A program made the position numbers and the translations under genes. A stretch of DNA of 64,000 nt from Paenibacillus_AB sp036577625 (GTDB taxonomy: Bacteria; Bacillota; Bacilli; Paenibacillales; NBRC-103111): contig NZ_JARBDC010000032.1 of NCBI RefSeq assembly GCF_036577625.1, forward strand, positions 62,001-126,000, in the 5' to 3' direction. The notes beneath the pieces are model-generated. The model did not search any database, was not told the DNA's origin, and saw only the letters and a list, made by a program, of their open reading frames with translations. Positions 1-7,491 of this stretch are shown in pieces; the stretch's first letter is position 1; each line of letters opens with the position of its first letter.

Positions 1-60
1 ATCGAACGAGTATACTCTCCCATGCGCCACTTTCTTGTGCCCGGCATGGATGTAGTGCAT
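1..60 (-). CDS. Possible 5' end of a leftward gene cut by the window edge
   Basis: An ATG at 60 opens a leftward frame of 20 codons that runs off the window edge without a stop and begins MHYIHAGHKKVAHGRVYSFD. The residues look protein-like, but no convincing ribosome binding site precedes the ATG and the piece is too short to assign to a family. If real, it diverges from the tRNA gene, with about 270 bp of non-coding DNA between them. It could equally be a chance open frame. Confidence 0.25.
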   Translation of the reverse strand, partial: MHYIHAGHKKVAHGRVYSFD

Positions 61-262
61 CTCGATGATGCATTGCGAATTTTTCCATTGGTTCAATAAA
101 TCCAATATGCCCATTCGCCGCTACCCCGCTTGCATCCAGTTTCTATTGCTATTTTACTATATCATTCCCGAATCCAATGTAAAGATTGGAAAGCATTTTA
201 CCGGTCCGAAGACGAGCGATTACGGTCATTTCGGATTGGGAAAACAAACTGTCAAAAACCAG

Positions 263-292
263 TTGCAAACGATAGGACGGATGTTGTATACT
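263..292 (+). promoter_or_regulatory. Sigma-A promoter of the tRNA-Ala gene
   Basis: TTGCAA at 263-268 and TATACT at 287-292 are separated by 18 bp and lie 37 bp before the tRNA, the distance expected for a tRNA promoter. Nothing else was recognised in 61-328. Confidence 0.6.
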
Positions 293-328
293 AAAAAAGT
301 CGCTTGAACGAGCAGCATCAAATCGCCT

Positions 329-401
329 GGGGCCATAGCTCAGCTGGGAGAGCGCATCGCTGGCAGCGATGAGGTCAGGGGTTCGATCCCCCTTGGCTCC
401 A
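329..401 (+). tRNA. tRNA-Ala (anticodon GGC)
   Basis: A full cloverleaf can be folded. The acceptor stem GGGGCCA (329-335) pairs with TGGCTCC (394-400), the D arm starts TAGCTCAGC, the anticodon stem CATCG/CGATG encloses loop CTGGCAG with anticodon GGC, and the T arm holds GGTTCGATCC. The discriminator is A401 and the CCA tail is not encoded. A terminator follows within 4 nt, so it is transcribed alone. Confidence 0.97.
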
Positions 402-404
402 TAA

Positions 405-446
405 CAAACGAAAGCTCCACTCGAAAGAGTGGGGCTTTCGTTTGTT
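405..446 (+). terminator. Rho-independent terminator of tRNA-Ala
   Basis: An 18-bp stem (405-422 with 427-444, one G.T pair) closes a GAAA tetraloop and ends in a T-rich stretch. It directly follows the tRNA. Confidence 0.85.
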
Positions 447-604
447 ACAGAAGTTGGGGAGCGAACCCCTGCAGGGGTTCAGACCGCGCGGACGTAGCGT
501 AGCGAAGGAGCACGGCATCGAAATCTTCCGCTGCGATCGGCTTCGTCGAAACCGCATCTCCGCAAAGTAAATCAGGATTCTCGATATCCCCCTTGGCTCC
601 ATAA

Positions 605-636
605 CAAAAAACGCGGACCTATTGGTTCGCGTTTTT
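605..636 (+). terminator. Terminator of the duplicated unit
   Basis: AACGCGGACC (610-619) pairs with GGTTCGCGTT (624-633) around a 4-nt loop, and the downstream arm runs into five T. It follows the duplicated tRNA 3' end in the same position as the terminator of the intact tRNA. Confidence 0.7.
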
Positions 637-708
637 ATTATGTCCAAGGGCCGGAGCGAACCCCTGCAAGGGGTTCAGACCGCGCGCACGCAGCGTCGCC
701 GAAGAGCG

Positions 709-892
709 TAACGGACACCACGGACGCTAATATGCGAAAAACAGCCGATTTCAAATTTTAACGGTCACCACAGCGCTTATTCATCCCGAAACGGTGACGA
801 AAGAAGCATTTTTCACGAAATAGCTGCATCTGTGTCCTTTAAAACTCAAATTTCTCGAAAATGGCCTCAATAGCGGCCGCCATGTCCGTTAG
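709..892. repeat. Four-box dispersed element, copy A1
   Basis: A 184-bp element begins TAACGGACACCAC and ends ATGTCCGTTAG. TAACGG boxes lie at 709 and 759 and inverted TCCnTTA boxes at 835 and 885, so the offsets are 0, 50, 126 and 176. It matches the copy at 29,964 over much of its length (TAACGGNCACCAC, CAGCCGATTTC, AGCGGCCGCC). Its right end overlaps the stop codon of the next gene. Confidence 0.85.
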
Positions 893-1614
893 CCCCTACC
901 CCTAGCCCTTCCGCCTTCCGCCTTCCGCCCTGCCCCGTCCCGCGTTCGGTTTGCTTCGGCGCTCTCCTCCAAACGCAGCCGATAAGTGCGATATCGCTGC
1001 CTGCCGCTGGCAACCGACAGCATATTTCGCTCGACCAGCCCATGCAAAATACGCCGGGTATGCCGCTCGGAAAGCCGAAGATGACCGGCAAGATCGGCTG
1101 CGGAAAAAGAATGCGGCAAACGGCGAGCGAAGCGAATCGTTTCCGCTTCGGCCCAATCCAAATCGGACGACAGAGGGGTGGAGACGAACTTTCCGATAAA
1201 GGCCAGTATGAGCTGCTTGCAATATTCCGGCTCTTCGACTATGGAGAGATAGGCGACGGAGAGCAGGGTCCAATCATCAAGCACTAGCATCGAATGCTTT
1301 TTGCACAAATCTTTGAAGCGGGTAACCCCGATATCCCGGGCGTGCGATCGAAAGTCTTGGATCTCGATGCAGCCTTTGGCGCCCCCCGGCATATACGCAA
1401 GGTCGAGATAACGAACGGCGTTGTACATATCCCGGACCTCCCATTCGGGGTACAGATGGTCCAAATTCCCGACGGCCGGGAACCAACAGGATCGCAGAAA
1501 CTCCACGGTGCCGTGAGTCAAACCCTTTTCGAGAAGCTCGCGTCTTCTCTGATTTTTCTCGTCCGCCATGTTCCGCTGCAGCCACTCCTCGTACGTTTTC
1601 GCAAATAGGCTCAT
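889..1614 (-). CDS. Nuclease-like N domain with C-terminal winged helix; putative transcriptional regulator
   Basis: The 241-residue protein starts at ATG 1614 behind AAAGGGGG, in preference to an upstream in-frame start that lacks a binding site. Residues about 60-110 hold YLDLAYMPGGAKGCIEIQDF, an Asp then Glu-x-Gln arrangement like the core of PD-(D/E)XK nuclease folds. Residues about 165-225 look like a winged helix (AADLAGHLRLSERHTRRIL). Proteins of this layout occur in Paenibacillus, usually called transcriptional regulators. The extreme C-terminus is Arg/Gly-rich and lies in low-complexity DNA beside the A1 repeat. Transcription appears to pass a leader terminator at 1643-1695. Specific function is unknown. 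Confidence 0.75.
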   Translation of the reverse strand: MSLFAKTYEEWLQRNMADEKNQRRRELLEKGLTHGTVEFLRSCWFPAVGNLDHLYPEWEVRDMYNAVRYLDLAYMPGGAKGCIEIQDFRSHARDIGVTRFKDLCKKHSMLVLDDWTLLSVAYLSIVEEPEYCKQLILAFIGKFVSTPLSSDLDWAEAETIRFARRLPHSFSAADLAGHLRLSERHTRRILHGLVERNMLSVASGRQRYRTYRLRLEESAEANRTRDGAGRKAEGGRARGRG

Positions 1615-1642
1615 TGCCCAAATCCCCCTTTCGCCGGCAAAC

Positions 1643-1695
1643 AAAAAAGCCGCTTCAATACGGCAGCCTCAGATGGATGCTCGTATTCAAGCGGC
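1643..1695 (-). terminator. Leader terminator (attenuator) upstream of the 889-1614 gene
   Basis: On the minus strand the arms at 1683-1695 and 1649-1661 pair over 12 of 13 positions and are followed by six T (1643-1648), then at once by the ribosome binding site of the 889-1614 gene. No gene lies upstream on this strand that it could terminate, so it probably acts as an attenuator. Confidence 0.65.
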
Positions 1696-1727
1696 ATGTG
1701 CTTCACGCCGATACCCGTTACGATAAA

Positions 1728-1756
1728 AGTATACACGATTCTTTAAAATACCTCAA
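1728..1756 (-). promoter_or_regulatory. Promoter of the leader-regulated gene 889-1614
   Basis: On the minus strand TTGAGG (1751-1756) and TATACT (1728-1733) are 17 bp apart. Transcription from about 1721 would cross the hairpin at 1649-1695 before reaching the gene. Confidence 0.6.
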
Positions 1757-2064
1757 TACGCCGGACACCTCGCAAGGTTTTGACGCGAATGGGGTCAACA
1801 ATCGTTGTTGTCTCGCAGTAGGGATCACGACGAAGAGACCGTGCTCCGGTTGTGGCGCGAGGCGGTCGAAACCGGCGGCTCCTTCTTTAACGGCCCGAAC
1901 AGCGTCGTCAGCAGGGTGAACTTAAAGCGGCGGTTGCGGGAAGATGGCGGCCCCGTCGAACCGAGGTTCGCGCCCCCTTCTCGCGTTGACGGGGCGTTTC
2001 GTGGTAACATGAAACAACCGGTACGAACCGATCCGGCATTATACGATGCAAAGGATGTGAGCAT
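1757..2064. other. Intergenic stretch without a supported gene
   Basis: About 300 bp. An open plus-strand frame from 1805 to 2098 has a charged, protein-like N-terminal half but no ribosome binding site and no recognised family, and it overlaps the start of the next gene. It may be a gene remnant. Confidence 0.35.
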
Positions 2065-2533
2065 ATGGTCAACCACGAATCCGGCGGCAACAGCTTGACT
2101 TATGAGGTGTCGATCGCCGCCGGGCCCGGAGCGGGTATGGGAGGCGATCGCAACTTCCGAAGGGACCAAAGCGACGTTGTTCGGTTGCCGCATCGAGTCC
2201 GCTTTCGAACCCGGCGCGCGGGTCGAGTTTCGCGGTCCCGGCCCGGACGGCGACGACACGCTGCACGTGTACGGTTTCGTTAAGCGATTCGAGCCGTGCG
2301 TCGAATTCCGCTACGAGCAGCATCCGGCTCCGGCTTACAACGAGCATCACGAATCCGTATTTTGCGACATGACGTACAAACTGATCGCGGAAAACGATAC
2401 GACCCGCCTGCTCCTGACGTGCGAATGGTCCGCCGGGAACCCGGGGTACGAGCATGCGAAAGCCGAATATCCGGCGTCGTCCTATATGGATGCGATCAAG
2501 CGGTTCGCCGAATCGAAGGCGGCGACGCCATGA
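2065..2533 (+). pseudogene. SRPBCC/AHSA1-like protein with an N-terminal frameshift
   Basis: ATG 2065, behind AAAGGA, opens a frame reading MVNHESGGNSLTYEVSIAAG. The rest of the domain (ERVWEAIATSEG onward, to 2533) lies in the next frame. The two join naturally if one G is removed from the GGGCCCGGAGCGGG stretch at 2121-2135. The fused product of about 155 residues has the length and the 'PERVWEAI' start of helix-grip SRPBCC (START-like, AHSA1) proteins, which bind small hydrophobic ligands. A short in-frame ATG at 2102 would give 143 residues but removes the first strand and has no binding site. The break may be a real mutation or a sequence error. The stop overlaps the next ATG as ATGA. 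Confidence 0.75.
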
Positions 2534-3114
2534 CGATCCATATCGCGCTGCTTCGGGGAATCAACGTCGGCGGCAAAAACAAGATCAAGATGGCGGATTT
2601 AAGGGAAGCGCTCGGCAAGCTCGGGCTCGCCCGGGTTCAAACGTACATCCAGAGCGGGAACATCTTGTTCGAATCGGACGAGGACGAAGCGGCGCTGCGG
2701 GAGCGGATCGAACGGGGAATCGAGAGCTCGTTCGGCCTTCCCATCAAGGTCGTGCTGAGAACGTCGGAGGAACTTGGCAAAATCGCCGCAAGCCGCCCGT
2801 TTTCGGACGAGCAAATCGCCGAGGCGGACGCCTCCGGGGAGGGCGAAAGCTTGTACGTCGCGATGCTGGCAAGCGAGCCGCCGACCGAGCGAATCGGCAA
2901 GCTTAAAGCCGCTAGCGACATTACGGGCGACCTGTTCCATATCGAGGGCCGGGATATCTATTTGCTGTTTCGCGGCAGCGTCCGCGATTCGAAGCTGATG
3001 GTCCCGGTGGAGAAGCTGGGCGTAACGACGACTACGCGCAACTGGAAAACGGTAAGCAAGCTCGCGGAACTGGCAGGCGAAATGGCGCGCGTCGCGGCGA
3101 AGCAGCCGACATAG
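2530..3114 (+). CDS. DUF1697 family protein
   Basis: The 194-residue protein starts at ATG 2530, which overlaps the stop of the SRPBCC gene (ATGA), so the two are probably translationally coupled. The start is typical of DUF1697 (MTIHIALLRGINVGGKNKIK), followed by YIQSGNILFES and, near the C-terminus, KLGVTTTTRNWKTV, which is the conserved end motif of the family. The family is widespread and has no assigned biochemical role. No signal peptide or membrane segment is seen. Confidence 0.9.
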   Translation: MTIHIALLRGINVGGKNKIKMADLREALGKLGLARVQTYIQSGNILFESDEDEAALRERIERGIESSFGLPIKVVLRTSEELGKIAASRPFSDEQIAEADASGEGESLYVAMLASEPPTERIGKLKAASDITGDLFHIEGRDIYLLFRGSVRDSKLMVPVEKLGVTTTTRNWKTVSKLAELAGEMARVAAKQPT

Positions 3115-3203
3115 ACGCTTCCCTGCGGACAGGCTGCCCGGGTGCCGGCTTTCCGAAGCCGGCAATCCGTGTTGCCGGCCGCCGACGATCGGGCAACGAC
3201 CTT

Positions 3204-3387
3204 TAACGAACTTAGCGATCGTTATCGGGGCCGAATGCGGGGGTTGCATGTTGTAATGAACCCCAATAACGCTATTTCCGGCAAATCGGACCGTTTTCTT
3301 CCATTTTCGGCTCAATACCGATATCCCGGTTCGTTAGCTTGGAAAAACGATCGTTTTTCCGCCCATAAGCATCTTAGGATTCGTTAG
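3204..3387. repeat. Four-box dispersed element, diverged copy B
   Basis: 184 bp. TAACGAA at 3204 and TAATGAA at 3254, with inverted TTCGTTA at 3330 and 3380, give offsets 0, 50, 126 and 176, as in copy A1. The box sequence changes from GGA/TCC to GAA/TTC and the interior is otherwise different. It fills most of the gene-free stretch 3115-3601; nothing else was recognised there. Confidence 0.75.
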
Positions 3388-3601
3388 ACATCGCTCCGCG
3401 CGCGCTTCCCCAGCCTCCTTTTGCGACCGAATGATTTTGAGCGACGACCGGCGCTCCGTTGGCGGCAGCGGCGGCTCGTAGACCATTGCGGCGTCGTCCG
3501 GACGGCCGGCGGGCAAGTTGCGAAAATGGCAATCCGGAAGAAATATCGCTTCTTCGTTTATGCTACGATTAACGTACATTACTCGAAAAGGTGGATAAAC
3601 G

Positions 3602-3985
3602 ATGGGAAACACGAATTCGAAAGGCCGGCTTTGGACCGGCCGCATAATGAGCGGCATCGTCATTTTGTTCATGCTGTTCGACGGCATCTCCAAGCTGTTC
3701 AAGCCCGCCGTCGTGGTGGAGGGGACGACGACGCTCGGGTTCGCCGAGCATCATATCGTGCTGATCGGCATTCTCGCGCTGATCCCGACGATTTTGTACG
3801 CGATCCCGCGTACGTCCATTCTCGGCGCCGTGCTGTTGACCGGATTTTACGGAGGCGTTATCGCGACGCATGTTCGCATGGACGCCCCGCTGTTCACGCA
3901 TACGCTGTTCCCGGTTTATTTGGCGATTCTCGCCTGGGTCGGCTTATGGCTCCGCAACGAAAAAGCGCGCAGCTTCTTGTCGTAA
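3602..3985 (+). CDS. DoxX-like small membrane protein
   Basis: A 127-residue protein with four predicted membrane helices (about residues 11-31, 48-66, 70-90 and 97-118). The layout and the motif GIVILFMLFDGISKLFKP near the first helix match the DoxX-like/DUF4267-type integral membrane families. It starts at ATG 3602 behind AAAGGTGG with good spacing. It stands alone, with no partner gene, so its role in the membrane cannot be inferred further. It is convergent with the LysR gene. Confidence 0.8.
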   Translation: MGNTNSKGRLWTGRIMSGIVILFMLFDGISKLFKPAVVVEGTTTLGFAEHHIVLIGILALIPTILYAIPRTSILGAVLLTGFYGGVIATHVRMDAPLFTHTLFPVYLAILAWVGLWLRNEKARSFLS

Positions 3986-4170
3986 TTCCGGCTTTGCCCG
4001 ACATTCGATTATACCGCGCCCTTTTGGAGGCAGCACGCGACTCGCCGCGAAGCGAGCGCGCGCATGCGCGGCCGAGGCCGAGGCGGCTTGCCCGTCCCGA
4101 ACGAAACGAGCTCTCTCCCGAGAGCTCGTTTTGCCGTTATATGGCGCTTGCACCGGTTCGTCTTCGCCGT

Positions 4171-5082
4171 TTACCGGCCCGATCCGGATTTCACGTACGG
4201 GTTCGCCCGAATCATCCCGATGAAATTCGCCGCCGCGGCGGACAGCGGCTCGTTTTTGCGCGTGCAGACCGCGATCGTATTTTGCAGCCGGATGTCCTCG
4301 ACGTATACCCGGCTCAGCAGCCCGCGTTCCACGTAATCGCGCACGACGAGCGACGAGACGAAGTTCGCGCCGTAACCGGCGATCACGGCGGTAATCGCTT
4401 CGTGCAGGCCGTTGAACTGCAGGGCGATTTTCGGCGGAGGCGCGCTGTACGTCCGGCATAAGGCGAACAGTCTTTCGCGCGTCGAGCTCCCTTCCTCGCG
4501 CATGACGAACGGCTCCTTCATCATCTCCGCCAACGAAACGTGCCGGTCGGCGTATCGATGCGTCGGCGCGACGACGAACCAGAGCTCGTCCCGAAACAGC
4601 TCCTCGGTCTGCACCGTATCCGGGTAAGCTTCCGGCAAGCCGCCGTAAACGGCCGCATCCGCCTCCACGTTCAGCAGCTGCTTCAGCGCGTCGCTCGAAT
4701 TGGTCGTCGTGATCGTCATTTCGACGCGCTCGTATCGCCGCTTGAACTGGGCGAGCCAGGCCGGGATTAGAAAATGGGCCGGCAAATACGTCGCCGCCAG
4801 CCGGACATGCCCGCCGGCGCCGGTCCGGTATTCCTCGGCGCACTGCGCGATTTGCCGCTCGACCGCGAACAGCCGCTTGGCGAGCAGGGCGATCCTCGCG
4901 CCGGCATCGGTCAGCGCCACTCCCCGCCCCGCCGGCCGGAGCAGCTCCGTGCCGAGCTCCTTCTCGAATTTTTTCACTTGCGACGTAATCGCCGGCTGAC
5001 TGATGCCGAGCTGCTCGGAAGCGCGCGTGACGCTCCCCGTCTCGGCGATCGTATGAAACAGCCGCAGTGCATGCAGGTTCAT
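4171..5082 (-). CDS. LysR-family transcriptional regulator
   Basis: 303 residues. The N-terminal winged helix-turn-helix covers residues 1-60 (MNLHALRLFHTIAETGSVTR, then ASEQLGISQPAITSQVKKFE). A periplasmic-binding-like effector domain covers about 90-295 (HVRLAATYLPAHFLIPAWLA and later GYGANFVSSLVV). It is divergent from the O-methyltransferase gene at 5215 across 132 bp containing a dyad, so autoregulation and control of that gene are likely. In the family, effector binding to the C-domain changes DNA bending; the effector here is unknown. Sequence resembles the CysB/CbbR-like branch, without enough detail to name it. Confidence 0.92.
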   Translation of the reverse strand: MNLHALRLFHTIAETGSVTRASEQLGISQPAITSQVKKFEKELGTELLRPAGRGVALTDAGARIALLAKRLFAVERQIAQCAEEYRTGAGGHVRLAATYLPAHFLIPAWLAQFKRRYERVEMTITTTNSSDALKQLLNVEADAAVYGGLPEAYPDTVQTEELFRDELWFVVAPTHRYADRHVSLAEMMKEPFVMREEGSSTRERLFALCRTYSAPPPKIALQFNGLHEAITAVIAGYGANFVSSLVVRDYVERGLLSRVYVEDIRLQNTIAVCTRKNEPLSAAAANFIGMIRANPYVKSGSGR

Positions 5083-5118
5083 GCCGCTCCTCCCCTGTCT
5101 CCCGATTCATTCACCAAA

Positions 5119-5154
5119 TCTATAAATGGCATATAAAGATATATTATATCTATG
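5119..5154. promoter_or_regulatory. Candidate LysR operator between 4171-5082 and 5215-5886
   Basis: The AT-rich divergent region holds the dyad AGATATATTATATCT (5137-5151, 7-bp arms around one base) and an overlapping ATCT-N15-AGAT at 5119-5140, resembling the T-N11-A class of LysR sites. It is placed to serve both genes. Confidence 0.5.
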
Positions 5155-5214
5155 ATTATAAATCGGATACAATCGAATCGGAAGGCGATTACGAACCGAG
5201 GAGATGTGGCGACG

Positions 5215-5886
5215 ATGAATCAGACGCATTTGTGGAACGAAGTGGACCGGTACATGGCGGATCGGCTCATTCCGCGCGACGACGTGCTGGAAAGCGTGCT
5301 GGAGGCGAATCGGAGCGCGGGCTTGCCGCCGATCGACGTGACGCCGGCCCAAGGGAAGCTGCTCCATATTCTCGCCCGCATGCAGGGCGCCAAACGGATG
5401 TTGGAAATCGGCACATTGGGCGGGTACAGCACGATTTGGCTGGCGAGGGCGCTTCCGGCGGACGGGCGGCTCGTCACGCTCGAATCGAATCCGCTCCATG
5501 TCCGGGTCGCGCAGGCCAACCTCGCGAATGCCGGGCTGGACGGCATCGTCACCGTCCGGGCCGGAGACGCCCTGGAGCAGCTCGCCCGCATGGACGAGGA
5601 GCGGACGGAGCCGTTCGATTTCATCTTCATCGATGCGGATAAGCCGAACAATCCGGGCTATTTGCAATGGGCGCTCCGTTTTGCCCGTCCGGGCACCGTC
5701 ATCGTCGGAGACAACGTCGTCCGCGACGGGAACGTCATTCGCGAGGACAGCGACGATCCGCGCGTACAAGGCGTGCGAACGTTTTTCGACATGCTCGCGG
5801 ACAACCCGGCCGTTACGGCCACGGCCATTCAGACGGTCGGCAGCAAAGGATACGACGGCTTCATGATCGGCATCGTGAGCGGATAA
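5215..5886 (+). CDS. SAM-dependent O-methyltransferase (COMT/YrrM type)
   Basis: 223 residues from ATG 5215, chosen because GAGGAG lies 11 nt before it; upstream in-frame starts are not preceded by a binding site. The SAM-binding motif I is MLEIGTLGGYSTIWLA (about residues 61-76). The acidic motif LVTLE follows. The metal and catalytic region FIFIDADKPNNPGYL lies at about 138-152 and VGDNVVRDG further on. These are hallmarks of Mg-dependent, catechol O-methyltransferase-like enzymes that methylate vicinal hydroxyls. Substrate unknown. It probably answers to the divergent LysR regulator. Confidence 0.92.
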   Translation: MNQTHLWNEVDRYMADRLIPRDDVLESVLEANRSAGLPPIDVTPAQGKLLHILARMQGAKRMLEIGTLGGYSTIWLARALPADGRLVTLESNPLHVRVAQANLANAGLDGIVTVRAGDALEQLARMDEERTEPFDFIFIDADKPNNPGYLQWALRFARPGTVIVGDNVVRDGNVIREDSDDPRVQGVRTFFDMLADNPAVTATAIQTVGSKGYDGFMIGIVSG

Positions 5887-5993
5887 ACAAACGAAGCGCC
5901 GTCGAAGGCGGACAATAACCCGCCTCCGATCGATCGAACGCGGTATGCCGCGGAGCCCGGGGGGCTGCGGATTTCGTGCGGCGTAACCGTTCG

Positions 5994-6668
5994 TCAGCGG
6001 CCGCTGCCGCTCGGGTACGTTTTACCGTTGCCGATGACGCGGCCCGGTCCGTACCGGTAGCTGGACTGCGGGTTGACGTACGGAGCGGTCGGCTTCGATT
6101 CCGCCTGCGTCGCCGTCTGCTGGACCTGGTTGTAGGCGCAGTCGTTCGGCGGACCGATGAAAACCGTCCCGGTAATGGGCGCGAGCGTATCCTTCACCTT
6201 CGCTTCGTCGAGACAATACGTATGCGCGAACACTTTGGCCGGCGTTAACCGCAGCAAGTCGGAGCCGCCGATAAATTCCGGAACCGGCGCGTCGAAGACG
6301 GCGAGCAGATGAGTGCCGTCGACGGTCGCTACCTCGTAATGCCACCAGCCTTGCGGCACGTTCGCCACCTGGCCCGGTTGGATCGGAACGTTGAGCAGCG
6401 TTTTCGTGAACGGGTTGACGATCGAGACGACGGCCGCTCCTGCGATGCAGTATACGAGCTCCGAGGCGTTTTGATGGTAATGCGGCTCGATTACGTTGCC
6501 CGCACTCAAATAAATATCGAGCAGCGAAACGTTGCCGAGCGTGTTCAACTGCATGACCGACAGCTCGTTGATATAGTTCCGGTCGTTCTTTTTGAAAAAT
6601 AAATTATCGCTCAAATCGTAAAAAAATTGCACGGACGACGAAGTGAAGTCCATATACGAAACAGCCAT
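5994..6668 (-). CDS. Cupin-domain protein (oxalate decarboxylase/germin-like)
   Basis: 224 residues. A single cupin domain spans about 40-150: motif 1 GNVIEPHYHQNASELVYCIAG contains the metal-binding His-x-His and Glu, and motif 2 is VPQGWWHYEV with the third His. All four metal ligands appear present. Residues 190-224 form a Pro/Gly/Tyr-rich tail. No signal peptide. Single-cupin proteins of this kind occur in Paenibacillus and Bacillus, some tied to the spore coat, but nothing here fixes a substrate. The ATG at 6668 follows AGGGCAGGG. It is divergent from the PadR gene. Confidence 0.85.
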   Translation of the reverse strand: MAVSYMDFTSSSVQFFYDLSDNLFFKKNDRNYINELSVMQLNTLGNVSLLDIYLSAGNVIEPHYHQNASELVYCIAGAAVVSIVNPFTKTLLNVPIQPGQVANVPQGWWHYEVATVDGTHLLAVFDAPVPEFIGGSDLLRLTPAKVFAHTYCLDEAKVKDTLAPITGTVFIGPPNDCAYNQVQQTATQAESKPTAPYVNPQSSYRYGPGRVIGNGKTYPSGSGR

Positions 6669-6856
6669 TGGATTGCCCTGCCCTTCTGCTCATCGATATA
6701 GGCTGACGCCCTTTTTCCGGATTATCGTATGCGCGCGCCCGGCGCGATGTGATATGCGGAACGCCGGCTGCGGCGTCGGGCTCGAAGACAGTCCGTTCTT
6801 CCCGTTCCGAACGACCGGTGCGGCGGGAAAGGGCTGTCTTTTTTTTGCGCTTTCGA

Positions 6857-6931
6857 TTGACAACTATATCGAGCCGACATATGATGGGACGTAGAAAGAT
6901 ATATGTCGATTCGATATATCGAGCGGACATA
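6857..6931 (+). promoter_or_regulatory. Sigma-A promoter with PadR-type operators
   Basis: TTGACA (6857-6862) and TATGAT (6880-6885) are 17 bp apart. A 17-bp direct repeat, TATATCGAGCSGACATA, occurs at 6865-6881 (spacer and -10) and 6915-6931, a period of 50 bp. CGACATAT (6876-6883 region) and ATATGTCG (6901-6908) also form a dyad. This fits PadR autorepression, as family members bind ATGT/ACAT dyads. Confidence 0.75.
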
Positions 6932-6949
6932 AAGAGACGGAGGCTGACG

Positions 6950-7489
6950 ATGTACGAACTGTTCGTTTTGGGCGAGCTGATGACGGGCGAAAAGCACGGC
7001 TACATGCTCCAGGACATATTGAAGACGGCCGGCGGGCCTTTCCGGCAAATGAGCTCCGGCACGCTGTACCCGCTGTTGGCCCGGCTTGTCGACGGCGGCT
7101 TGATCCGGCTTCGGCAGGAAGAAACGGAAGGCGGCCGCCTGCGCAAAGTGTATGCGATAACGGAAGCGGGACGCGACCGGTTTCGCCGGCTGATGAGCGA
7201 GCCGCTCGCGCATGACGCCGATATCGAGCAGCTGTTCCATTTCAAGATGGTTTATTTCCAATACGTCGGGAAAGAAACCCGGCTTGCCTGCATGGAGCAG
7301 TACCTGGATTACCTCCGCTCGGTCCGCAGCTATGTGGCGAACCTCGATGCGCAATTGAAGGCGTTCAAGCCGGAACCGGCCAAGCAGCGCATCCAGCTTC
7401 TCAAAGTGTTCGAGCACCGATTGCACGTCGGCGCGGCCGATATCGATTGGATCGAGCGCGAAATCGAGCGAATAAGACGGGAGGAATAA
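6950..7489 (+). CDS. PadR-family transcriptional regulator
   Basis: 179 residues from ATG 6950 behind GGAGGCTGACG. Residues 1-80 are the PadR winged helix, starting MYELFVLGELMTGEKHGYML, with SSGTLYPLLARLVDGGLI as the recognition helix and wing. Residues 90-175 form the antiparallel C-terminal helices used for dimerisation. The gene is two bases from the MFS gene and the two form an operon. The upstream repeats overlap its own -10, so it is probably an autorepressor that senses a compound exported by the neighbouring pump. Confidence 0.93.
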   Translation: MYELFVLGELMTGEKHGYMLQDILKTAGGPFRQMSSGTLYPLLARLVDGGLIRLRQEETEGGRLRKVYAITEAGRDRFRRLMSEPLAHDADIEQLFHFKMVYFQYVGKETRLACMEQYLDYLRSVRSYVANLDAQLKAFKPEPAKQRIQLLKVFEHRLHVGAADIDWIEREIERIRREE

Positions 7490-7491
7490 GC

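Larger units (their letters stand above)
386..706 (+). repeat. Two units of a 200-bp partial tandem duplication carrying the tRNA 3' end
   Basis: The last 16 nt of the tRNA plus 7 nt beyond it (386-408) recur exactly at 586-608, a shift of 200 bp. Each copy is followed by a terminator hairpin. About 50-70 bp further on, each unit carries the same 54-bp block (458-511 and 653-706) containing the palindrome GAACCCCTGCAGGGGTTC. The tRNA body is not duplicated. This is either a decayed tandem tRNA duplication or a remnant of integration at a tRNA 3' end; no integrase gene is visible. Confidence 0.75.

Noticed and set aside
1805..2098. Possible gene on the plus strand before the SRPBCC gene
   Set aside because: No binding site, no known family, and it overlaps the better-supported start at 2065.
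4020..4170. Hairpin GAGCTC(T)CTCCCGAGAGAGCTC-like sequence between the DoxX and LysR genes read as a regulator site
   Set aside because: It is simply positioned as a terminator for converging genes (GAGCTCTC/GAGAGCTC followed by TTTTG); its T-run is too short for a confident call and nothing suggests an operator.
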